Source: JAFIHK01 sp041441455 (GTDB lineage Bacteria; Bacteroidota; Bacteroidia; Bacteroidales; UBA932). From it: DNA of 64,000 bases. Positions 1 to 6,919 of this stretch are shown here, in pieces. The stretch spans positions 1 to 64,000 of the forward strand of contig JASDTB010000051.1 in NCBI GenBank assembly GCA_041441455.1, written 5' to 3'. Every line of letters begins with the position of its first letter. Within the stretch, counting starts at the first letter, position 1. A program made the position numbers and the translations under genes. The notes under the pieces were generated by a model, which was given only the letters and a program-made list of their open reading frames with translations, searched no databases and had not been told where the DNA came from.

Positions 1-421
1 AAGTAAGTCCACAGTCGCTATGTCTAGCAATGCTTTTTCTCTCTTTATTTGATTTTAATGATTGGTCAAAATAGGGTGGATTTGTTATGATCAAATCAAA
101 TTTTGAGGATTGATTTGTCTTTGCAAATTCTTGTATTGAATAGTTCTCAATTTTAAGTCTGTTTGCCCATTTAGAAGTACTAAAATTCATTTCCGCCTCT
201 ATTGACGACTCTTCGTCAATTTCAACTGCTGTAATAAAGGCTTCTGGGGCCCTTTGCGCCATCATTAAAGCAATGACCCCTGTTCCTGTGCCAATATCGA
301 GAATCGTCTTGTCTAACGGTCTAATTTTAGCCCAAGCTCCAAGTAACACACCATCGGTGTTTACTTTCATCGATGATTTGGTTTGCGAAACTGAAAATTG
401 TTTAAAAGAGAAACTCCCCAT
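1..421 (-). CDS. tRNA1(Val) adenine-N6 methyltransferase (TrmN6-like), 5' part
   Basis: This is a SAM-dependent class I methyltransferase, probably of the TrmN6/YfiC family that makes m6A37 in tRNA-Val. Only the first 140 codons lie in the window and the C-terminus runs off the left edge. I translated it by hand from the minus strand: ATG at 421, then a start resembling the family (FSFKQFSVSQ), motif I DIGTGTGVIAL, the acidic VEIDEES strand end, and the NPPYF motif typical of N6-adenine methyltransferases. It overlaps the 3' end of the LolD-like gene by 20 bp in another frame, so the two are probably co-transcribed. Family is well supported; the exact tRNA target is inferred. Confidence 0.85.
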   Translation of the reverse strand, partial: MGSFSFKQFSVSQTKSSMKVNTDGVLLGAWAKIRPLDKTILDIGTGTGVIALMMAQRAPEAFITAVEIDEESSIEAEMNFSTSKWANRLKIENYSIQEFAKTNQSSKFDLIITNPPYFDQSLKSNKERKSIARHSDCGLT

Positions 422-1055
422 CTTTCATCGTTAGTGTTCTGTCACTCATTTTTGCCAATTCATTATCATGAGTAACAATAATTACCGTCAGACCAAATTT
501 GTCTCTTAGATCGAAAAAAAGTTTATGAATATCTTTTTTTGTTTCAGTATCTAAGTTTCCTGATGGTTCGTCTGCAAGCAGAATTGAAGGGTTATTAACA
601 AGAGCTCTTGCAATAGCAACTCTTTGTTGCTCTCCTCCACTTAGCTCAGAAGGTTTATGGTCAACTCTCTCGCTTAATCCAAGATAATTCAGTAATTCTA
701 AAGACTTCTCTTTTGCCTCCTTTTTTGCCCGCTTGGCAATCAATGCAGGCAACATTACGTTTTCCAGTGCTGTGAATTCGGGAAGTAGATGGTGAAATTG
801 AAAGACAAATCCAATTTTTTTATTTCTAAAATCGGCTAAGTCATCAGATTTTAAAGAGAAAACATCTGTCCCATCTAATATTACTTTTCCAGTATCAGGT
901 ACAGAAAGGGTACCTAATATTTGGAGCAAACTGGACTTACCTGCCCCGCTTGCTCCAACTATACATACTACCTCCGAGGATTTTGCGGAAAAATTAATTC
1001 CTTTTAATACTTGAAGGGTTCCATAAGATTTTCTAATCTCTTGCGCTTCTATCAT
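402..1055 (-). CDS. ABC transporter ATP-binding protein, LolD/MacB family
   Basis: A cytoplasmic ATPase subunit of an ABC exporter of the LolD/MacB type, which powers lipoprotein release or efflux together with FtsX-like permeases. The 217-residue protein has Walker A GASGAGKS (residues 34-41), signature LSGGEQQR, Walker B ILLADEPSGNLD and the switch His in VTHD. An in-frame TTG/ATG extension of 28 residues upstream would overlap the EF-G gene and looks like a Lys-rich non-domain tail, so I use the ATG at 1055, which gives the usual MIEAQEIRKSYG start 4 bp after the EF-G stop. No permease gene lies beside it; an orphan MacB-like permease is about 29 kb away. Substrate unknown. Confidence 0.9.
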   Translation of the reverse strand: MIEAQEIRKSYGTLQVLKGINFSAKSSEVVCIVGASGAGKSSLLQILGTLSVPDTGKVILDGTDVFSLKSDDLADFRNKKIGFVFQFHHLLPEFTALENVMLPALIAKRAKKEAKEKSLELLNYLGLSERVDHKPSELSGGEQQRVAIARALVNNPSILLADEPSGNLDTETKKDIHKLFFDLRDKFGLTVIIVTHDNELAKMSDRTLTMKDGEFLF

Positions 1056-1059
1056 TAAT

Positions 1060-3213
1060 TTATTCGTCCTTTTCTTTCGCTTCGTATTCTTTAAGTAATT
1101 TATCTTGCACCTCAGCAGGAACTTGTTGATAATCTGCAAAGCCCATTGTAAATGTAGCTCTTCCAGAGGTAAGTGAACTTAGAGTTGTTGAATATTTATG
1201 TAGTTCAGCTAAAGGAACTCTTGCTTTAAGCACTTCAAAACCTTTCTCACTGCTCATTCCTTCGATCATTGCTCTTCTGTTTTGAAGATCACTCATTACA
1301 TCACCCATACAGTCTCCTGGCACTAAAACCTCTACATTGTATACAGGTTCCATAATCTTTGGACCAGCTTTCTTAAATGCCTCTTTGAAAGCATTTCTAC
1401 CAGCAAGTTTAAACGAAATTTCGTTTGAATCTACAGGGTGCATCTTACCATCATGTACAAACACTCTAATATCGCGTGCATAAGATCCAGTTAGAGGTCC
1501 CTCTTCCATCTTTTCCAAGATACCTTTTAGAATTGCAGGCATGAATCTAGCATCAATTGCTCCTCCAACTATACAGTTGTAGTATTCTAATTTTCCGCCC
1601 CAATCCATCTTGAATTCCTCTTTTCCTTTTACGTTTAAAACGAACTCTCTTCCTTCAACTTTAAATTTATTATTTGCAGGAACACCCTCAACGATTGGTT
1701 CAATCAAAAGATGTACCTCTCCAAACTGACCAGCACCCCCTGATTGTTTTCTATGTCTGTAATCGGCAATAGCAACTTTAGTAATTGTCTCTCTATAAGG
1801 GATTTTTGGAGGGAATAGGTCTACCTCTATTTTATGAGTATTAGTTAAGTGCCACTTTAAAATATTGATATGGTGCTCTCCTTGTCCACTTAAAATTGTC
1901 TGTTTTAACTCTTTTGAGTATTCAATCTTAATAGTTGGATCCTCAGCATTTGCTTTATTTAGAATCTCACCTAATTTCTCCTCATCTTTTTCTACTTTAG
2001 CTTTGATTGCTGTTCTGAATTTTGAAGGAGGGAATACAATTGGCTCAAATGCCCACTCTTTCGAACCAGCATTAAGTGTCTGGTTTGTTTTAACGCTCTT
2101 CAATTTTACAGTACATCCTATATCACCAGCAACTATTTCTGTAAGTTTCTCTTTTTTCTTTCCAGCAACAGCATAGATTGTAGAGATTCTCTCTTTTGAT
2201 CCGTTTTCTGGATTTACAACATCTGCTCCTTCTGCTAATTTTCCAGACATAACTCTGAAGAATGAAACCTCACCAAGATGTTGCTCTAAAGCTGTTTTAT
2301 ATATAAAGATTGATGTTTGACCATTAACATCACATGGTATAACTGTGCCATCTTTAAGTTTTTGAATAGTCATATCAGGAGTTGGAGCAACATTGATAAT
2401 AAACTCCATAAGTCTCTTAACTCCGATGTCTTTTTTAGCCGAAAGGCAGAACACCGGCATAATATCACACTTAGAAAGTCCAATCCTTAAGCCTTTTCTT
2501 ACTTCGTCGTCTGTTAAAACTCCTTTATCGAAAAAGATTTCCATCAAATTTTCGTCATTTTCAGCAGCCATTTCTGCAAGGATTTGATGTAGCTCTTCGG
2601 CTTGATCTCTATGTTCTGCAGGTATTTCGTGCTCTTCTCTTGTACCATTGTCATCTTTGAAAGTGTACATTTTCATCTTGATGACATCAACAAATGCGTT
2701 AAATCCAGGTCCAACTTCAATTGGGAATTGAATTAATACGATTTTTTTACCAAATGATTGTTTCAAAGCTTCAATTGAAGTTTCCCAATTAGCCTTTTCA
2801 TGGTCTAATTGGTTTACACCAACGATTAGTGGCTTAGAGTGCTTGTCAGCATATCTTGCAAAAATTTCGGTACCAACTTCAACGCCTTGTTGTGCATTAA
2901 CAATTAATACTCCAGCATCTGCTACTTTAAAAGCAGATATTACTCCTCCAACGAAATCATCCGAACCCGGTGTATCTATTATGTTGAGTTTATTTTCCAT
3001 AAACTCTGTATATAGTAACGATGGGTAAATCGAACGTTGATAAATCTGTTCAATTTCAGTATTATCACTTACTGTATTCTTAGCTTCGACGGAACCTCTT
3101 CTATCGATAACTTTTCCTTCATACATCATAGTCTCCACCAAAGTTGTTTTTCCCGATTTAGGGCTTCCGAGCAGGACTACATTACGGATGTTTTGCGTAG
3201 GGTAGACTTTCAT
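1060..3213 (-). CDS. Elongation factor G paralogue with degenerate GTPase motifs (EF-G2-like)
   Basis: A translation factor of 717 residues with the full EF-G domain order (G domain, domain II, III, IV, V). The G domain is unusual. G1 is GSPKSGKT (16-23) instead of the AHIDAGKT type. The switch I segment around residues 53-66 lacks the ERGIT motif, reading QRSIYPS. G3 is DTPGSDDF (80-87), so the His that positions the hydrolytic water is Ser84. G4 is NQLD rather than NKMD. In Bacteroides thetaiotaomicron a comparable second EF-G (EF-G2) has been reported to drive translocation without GTP hydrolysis and to matter during starvation and gut colonisation. I infer the same role here. The ATG at 3213 is chosen over an 18-residue upstream extension because the domain starts directly after it. 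Confidence 0.88.
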   Translation of the reverse strand: MKVYPTQNIRNVVLLGSPKSGKTTLVETMMYEGKVIDRRGSVEAKNTVSDNTEIEQIYQRSIYPSLLYTEFMENKLNIIDTPGSDDFVGGVISAFKVADAGVLIVNAQQGVEVGTEIFARYADKHSKPLIVGVNQLDHEKANWETSIEALKQSFGKKIVLIQFPIEVGPGFNAFVDVIKMKMYTFKDDNGTREEHEIPAEHRDQAEELHQILAEMAAENDENLMEIFFDKGVLTDDEVRKGLRIGLSKCDIMPVFCLSAKKDIGVKRLMEFIINVAPTPDMTIQKLKDGTVIPCDVNGQTSIFIYKTALEQHLGEVSFFRVMSGKLAEGADVVNPENGSKERISTIYAVAGKKKEKLTEIVAGDIGCTVKLKSVKTNQTLNAGSKEWAFEPIVFPPSKFRTAIKAKVEKDEEKLGEILNKANAEDPTIKIEYSKELKQTILSGQGEHHINILKWHLTNTHKIEVDLFPPKIPYRETITKVAIADYRHRKQSGGAGQFGEVHLLIEPIVEGVPANNKFKVEGREFVLNVKGKEEFKMDWGGKLEYYNCIVGGAIDARFMPAILKGILEKMEEGPLTGSYARDIRVFVHDGKMHPVDSNEISFKLAGRNAFKEAFKKAGPKIMEPVYNVEVLVPGDCMGDVMSDLQNRRAMIEGMSSEKGFEVLKARVPLAELHKYSTTLSSLTSGRATFTMGFADYQQVPAEVQDKLLKEYEAKEKDE

Positions 3214-3264
3214 ATTTAAGTTGTTTAGTTTTAAATGGTTACTTACATTGTTTATTAATTTATT

Positions 3265-3272
3265 CAAAATTA
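3265..3272 (-). promoter_or_regulatory. -7 promoter box for the EF-G paralogue
   Basis: On the minus strand this reads TAATTTTG, an exact match to the Bacteroidetes -7 consensus TAnnTTTG, 51 nt before the EF-G start. No clear -33 TTTG was found at the right distance, only a partial CAAT on the plus strand. The rest of the 280-bp gap 3214-3493 is AT-rich with no other structure I can name. Confidence 0.45.
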
Positions 3273-3481
3273 GAAATTTTTTTTATAAAGTCCAATATAA
3301 ATGCTGGGAGCCGAAGATTATTAACAATCATTAATTCTTCATTATATAATCAATGTTTTTCTTGCGTTTATTGCACTTCATCTCTATATTTTGAGCATTT
3401 ATCTACGATTTTCAATCTTTATAACAAGTTTATCCGCTTTCATACCATGTTTTACTTCTGTTTGAGGATATATATCGTAGC

Positions 3482-3489
3482 TAAATTTG
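3482..3489 (+). promoter_or_regulatory. -7 promoter box 4 nt before the XRE gene
   Basis: TAAATTTG matches TAnnTTTG exactly but ends only 4 nt before the ATG at 3494. If functional, transcription would begin at or next to the start codon and the mRNA would be leaderless. It may also be a chance match in AT-rich DNA. Confidence 0.35.
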
Positions 3490-3493
3490 AATT

Positions 3494-3898
3494 ATGATTA
3501 AGCAAAATGATATTAGCAAAAAGATAAGGCAGCTCAGAAATGAGAGAGGCCTAACTCAGGAACAGTGTGGAAATGAAATAGGTATATCTGGAAATGCTTT
3601 TAGGGATATCGAAGCTGGTAAAACTAAATTAATCAGTAAAAGATTGTTTCAGATTGCTGAGTTTTTCAAAATCAGCCCTGAGGAGATCGTATTAGGCTTC
3701 GATCCTCTCACCGAAGACGAGATAATTAAGCTCAAAGAGATTGAAAGGGATTTTGACCGTAAAATAAAGGACTTAAAGACCTTACATCAAATTGAGATTG
3801 CTACAAAAGATGAGGAGATTGGTACTCTTAAAGTGAAACTTGGTAGTAAAGACAAGATAATTGGTGTTCTAAAGGAGAACAAATCTGGTAATTATTGA
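3494..3898 (+). CDS. Small XRE-family HTH regulator with coiled-coil tail
   Basis: A 134-residue DNA-binding protein. Residues about 8-62 form a Cro/C1-type HTH (IRQLRNERGLTQEQCGNEIG, then SGNAFRDIEAGKT and the ISPEEIVLG end). Residues about 75-130 are charged and helical and probably form a coiled coil for dimerisation (DEIIKLKEIERDFDRKIKDL and following). Such stand-alone proteins are common in Bacteroidetes; targets are unknown. The stop overlaps the TTG start of RNase HII, so the two genes are probably one transcript. Confidence 0.85.
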   Translation: MIKQNDISKKIRQLRNERGLTQEQCGNEIGISGNAFRDIEAGKTKLISKRLFQIAEFFKISPEEIVLGFDPLTEDEIIKLKEIERDFDRKIKDLKTLHQIEIATKDEEIGTLKVKLGSKDKIIGVLKENKSGNY

Positions 3899-4518
3899 TT
3901 ATCTTTCGGAACAAATTTGTTACAATTTTGGAATCTTTTTTAAAAAGTAATTGTATTGAAGTTGGTTGCGACGAGGCTGGAAGAGGCTGCTTGGCTGGTC
4001 CAGTAGTGGCAGCTGCCGTAATTTTACCACTGGATTTTTTTGATAAAGATTTAAATGACTCTAAGCAATTGTCTGCCAAGAAGAGAGACAGGCTTCGCTT
4101 AGTTATAGAAAAGGAGGCAATTGATTGGGCTGTCGAGTTTATTGACAATCATACTATCGACTCTTTAAACATCTTAAGAGCATCAATTTATTGTATGCAT
4201 AAAGCTCTTGATCGCTTAAAAACGCCTTTTGACCACATTATTGTTGATGGCAACCGATTTATCAAATATAAAGAGGTTCCACATACTTGCATCGTTAAAG
4301 GAGATGCAAAATATGCATCAATTGCAGCTGCTTCGATTCTAGCAAAAACCTATCGAGATGAATTCATGATAAAAATCTCGGAAGAATTTCCTGACTATTT
4401 ATGGAGCAAAAATATGGGATACCCGACACAGTATCACAGAGATATGATTGCCCAAGTTGGAACAAGCCCATATCATCGTTTGTCTTTCAGACTTTTAGAT
4501 GATCCTAAGCTATTTTAA
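3895..4518 (+). CDS. rnhB: Ribonuclease HII
   Basis: Removes RNA primers and single ribonucleotides misincorporated in DNA, with Mg2+/Mn2+. The DEAGRG motif (GCDEAGRGCLAGPV) with the two first acidic ligands is near the N-terminus. It is followed by LNDSKQLSAKKR, the IIVDGN Asp and the C-terminal GYPTQYHRD segment, all diagnostic of RNase HII. No ATG is available: upstream in frame there is a TAA at 3889, so translation must start at TTG 3895 or TTG 3928. The second leaves about 12 residues before the motif, as in many homologues, and is equally plausible. AGGAG at 3872-3876 is too far upstream to settle the choice. Confidence 0.93.
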   Translation: MIIFRNKFVTILESFLKSNCIEVGCDEAGRGCLAGPVVAAAVILPLDFFDKDLNDSKQLSAKKRDRLRLVIEKEAIDWAVEFIDNHTIDSLNILRASIYCMHKALDRLKTPFDHIIVDGNRFIKYKEVPHTCIVKGDAKYASIAAASILAKTYRDEFMIKISEEFPDYLWSKNMGYPTQYHRDMIAQVGTSPYHRLSFRLLDDPKLF

Positions 4519-4541
4519 TTAACACATTTGAGCTCCCTTTA

Positions 4542-4877
4542 CTAACTATTCTTTATCGCATATCTTCCCAAACCTGCTAGCAGAAGCATTGAGAACACAA
4601 TTGAAAGAACAGCTTCAGGAGTAAAATTCGAAAGGGTAGCTAGTGATTTACTTGCAGATATCATTCCTTCTATAAAGATTTGATATCCACCCATAATTGC
4701 AAAAGCTATAAAGCCAACAAGTGTAGATATTAATACAACTATCCATGTATTGTTTTGTTCCTTAATTATAGGTTGAGGGGTACAATCAAGCACTGCGGAT
4801 AGTCTTGCAGAGAAACCATCATCGGCAATCGTCTGCTTATGTTTTTTGAAGAACTCTTCTATATTATTCTCTTTCAT
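4542..4877 (-). CDS. DUF5056-like membrane protein, possible anti-sigma factor
   Basis: A 111-residue protein with about 45 cytoplasmic residues (FFKKHKQTIADDGFSARL), then two transmembrane segments at roughly 45-65 and 85-105. It overlaps the end of the ECF sigma gene by 14 bp. The sequence and position match the DUF5056 family that accompanies sigma-70 ECF genes in Bacteroidales. A role as membrane-bound anti-sigma factor is an inference from position and topology; no zinc-binding anti-sigma motif is seen. Confidence 0.7.
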   Translation of the reverse strand: MKENNIEEFFKKHKQTIADDGFSARLSAVLDCTPQPIIKEQNNTWIVVLISTLVGFIAFAIMGGYQIFIEGMISASKSLATLSNFTPEAVLSIVFSMLLLAGLGRYAIKNS

Positions 4878-5358
4878 ATCCTATATTTTTTAAATGTTCC
4901 GAAAGATGGCTTTTTGCTCTTGATAAGTGAGACTTTATTGTATTTTCGGGCATCCCTGTTATTTTTGAAATCTCTTTTATGCTCTTATCCTCCATATAAA
5001 AAAGCAAAATTACATGTTTTTCTACCTCTTTCAACTTCGATAGGGCTAAATATAATTCATGATTTCCTCCATGGCCTGAACCCTCTGCAAATCCTGCATT
5101 TTTTTCATTAATCTCAATATTTATTGCCTTTTGAGTTTGTCTGAGGTGATCGCAATAGCAGTTGTAGCCAATTCTAAACAACCAAGTCGAAAATTTTGAA
5201 AATCCATTAAAACTACCAATGTTTAGATATGCCTTAATAAATGTCTCTTGCGCTAAATCATCACTCAAAGAACTGTTGCCGTTACAAAGATTCAACAGGA
5301 ACCGCCTCAGCGGCTCCTGATTGGTTCTAACTAACTGATCAAATGCAGCTCTATTCAC
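4864..5358 (-). CDS. ECF-family RNA polymerase sigma factor
   Basis: An alternative sigma-70 factor of 164 residues. Region 2 is recognisable from DDLAQETFIKAYLNIGSF and the following FSTWLFRIGYN. Region 4 appears as LSKLKEVEKHVILLFYMEDK, KEISKITGMPENTIKSHLSRAKSHL. There is no extra domain. It sits between DUF6249 and DUF5056 genes with 8- and 14-bp overlaps, so the three are translated together. Its regulon and inducing signal cannot be read from the window. Confidence 0.93.
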   Translation of the reverse strand: MNRAAFDQLVRTNQEPLRRFLLNLCNGNSSLSDDLAQETFIKAYLNIGSFNGFSKFSTWLFRIGYNCYCDHLRQTQKAINIEINEKNAGFAEGSGHGGNHELYLALSKLKEVEKHVILLFYMEDKSIKEISKITGMPENTIKSHLSRAKSHLSEHLKNIGYERE

Positions 5359-5716
5359 CTTTGATTTCTTTATTTTTATTTATGAAGTAAGCTATTAATT
5401 GTCCTATTCCGATGAAAAATGGAATACATCCGAATGCAGCAAATTTGAAATTGTCGAAGAAGAAATAGAGTGCAATAAACAATCCTATGCCGACTCCGAT
5501 TGAGATCAATGCACTTCTTAGTGGATCTTCATTTTTTTTAGATTCTGGAGTAGCGAAAAATTCTACTGGTAGTTCTTTACCCATCTCAAGGGCTTTAGCT
5601 ACTACTTCGTTTCTTGATTTATCCCTTAAATATTTTGTTATGAATATAATTAACAAAATAATCACCGCTGTTATGAATGGGGATATTACAGCAAATAGTC
5701 CAATTGTCTCTTCCAT
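5351..5716 (-). CDS. DUF6249-like small membrane protein
   Basis: A 121-residue membrane protein with one N-terminal transmembrane helix (about 8-30), a cytoplasmic loop containing GKELPVEFF and a charged stretch, and two further helices (about 68-110). The pattern matches DUF6249 proteins found with ECF sigma genes in Bacteroidales. Function unknown; it may take part in controlling the sigma factor encoded immediately downstream with an 8-bp overlap. Confidence 0.7.
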   Translation of the reverse strand: MEETIGLFAVISPFITAVIILLIIFITKYLRDKSRNEVVAKALEMGKELPVEFFATPESKKNEDPLRSALISIGVGIGLFIALYFFFDNFKFAAFGCIPFFIGIGQLIAYFINKNKEIKGE

Positions 5717-5728
5717 GATTTTATGTTT

Positions 5729-6877
5729 TTAGTTTGTTTTGTCGTTAGACGGAATGTTGAGTAAAAAGGTTGCAGATTTTTGTAAAATTTTTTTCAAATT
5801 TTCTCTTGTATTTTTAATTGACTCATTTTCTGTCGCTTCCAAATCAGACAAAACATCTATTTTAACAACATTATATTTAATCAAGTTAGTTATATCGTAG
5901 TCAATCTTGCCGCATATAATCCAAATAGGAATATTTCCATTTGTCAATCTTGTCACTCCAGAAAAGACCTTGCCACTTAGTGATTGCTTATCAAATGAAC
6001 CCTCTCCTGTAATAATTAGATTAAATTTATCAATTTCTTTGCTAACACCTGAAATATCTGAGATCAGTTTCCAACCATTAATTTGTTCGGCATTTAAAAA
6101 TGAGAGCATCGCATATCCAACACCTCCTGCCGCTCCAGCTCCATTTTGATGAGACTTGTCGTCTCCCAGAAAGTCGGAAATAACTTTTGAATAGCTAATC
6201 ATCTGCTTCTCCATAGTGGCCATTAATGCAAAATCTGCCCCCTTTTGCGGAGAGTAAATGTATGTTGCCCCATTCTCTCCATATAATGGATTATCTACGT
6301 CATTTACCAAATAGAACTTGGCATCTTGGTAACTCTCTTCTATTCTGTCGATTTGATGGATATCCTTCAGCACTGTTTGTTGAGGTGATAAAATCTCTCC
6401 GTTTTCATTTCTAAAGAGGACTCCTAATGCAGACAAGGCTCCACACCCGCCATCATTTGTTGCACTTCCGCCTACGCAGATATATATTTTTTTATGTCCG
6501 TTGTTATATGCTTGTCTGATTATTTGTCCCAAGCCATAGCTTGATGTAACAGCGGGATTGTATTCATTTGGGGTAAGTAAGGAGAGACCTGTTGTTTTTG
6601 CCATTTCAATATAGGCCGAGTCTCCATTTGATAAATAATATGTCTCTATCTCTCTAAAGAGTGGGTCAAAAACTCTACAATAAATTTTATCCCCTCCACT
6701 AATCTTTTGTAATATATCTATTGTCCCATCTCCTCCGTCTGCCATTGGCATTTTTTTTACAATAAAAGATGGATTTATCTTTAACAATTCCTCTTCTATT
6801 GTGTCTGATATAGATACGGCATCAAGGGCGCCTTTGAACTTATCTGGGCAAACAAGTATCTTGATGTTAGAAACCAT
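5729..6877 (-). CDS. Glycerate kinase, GlxK/GarK family
   Basis: Phosphorylates D-glycerate with ATP, feeding it into lower glycolysis. The 382-residue length fits class II glycerate kinases. It begins with the characteristic KILVCPDKFKGALDA, followed by MPMADGGDGTID, the VGGSATNDGGCGALSALG nucleotide/glycerate loop, NGAGAAGGVGYA, and TGEGSFDKQSLSGK. It ends 12 bp before the DUF6249 gene and may be the promoter-proximal gene of the sigma-factor operon. The gene starts at ATG 6877, divergent from the S46 peptidase. Confidence 0.93.
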   Translation of the reverse strand: MVSNIKILVCPDKFKGALDAVSISDTIEEELLKINPSFIVKKMPMADGGDGTIDILQKISGGDKIYCRVFDPLFREIETYYLSNGDSAYIEMAKTTGLSLLTPNEYNPAVTSSYGLGQIIRQAYNNGHKKIYICVGGSATNDGGCGALSALGVLFRNENGEILSPQQTVLKDIHQIDRIEESYQDAKFYLVNDVDNPLYGENGATYIYSPQKGADFALMATMEKQMISYSKVISDFLGDDKSHQNGAGAAGGVGYAMLSFLNAEQINGWKLISDISGVSKEIDKFNLIITGEGSFDKQSLSGKVFSGVTRLTNGNIPIWIICGKIDYDITNLIKYNVVKIDVLSDLEATENESIKNTRENLKKILQKSATFLLNIPSNDKTN

Positions 6878-6884
6878 TTTTTAC

Positions 6885-6892
6885 TATTTTTG
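6885..6892 (+). promoter_or_regulatory. -7 promoter box for the S46 peptidase gene
   Basis: TATTTTTG matches TAnnTTTG and lies 27 nt before the ATG at 6920. A weak -33 candidate CTTG is at 6860-6863 with a 21-bp spacer, inside the start of the divergent glycerate kinase gene. Confidence 0.5.
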
Positions 6893-6919
6893 TTAAAATT
6901 AGAAAAAAACTCAAACTCT

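Noticed and set aside
1865..2176. Plus-strand 103-aa frame inside the EF-G paralogue
   Set aside because: Antisense shadow of conserved EF-G codons.
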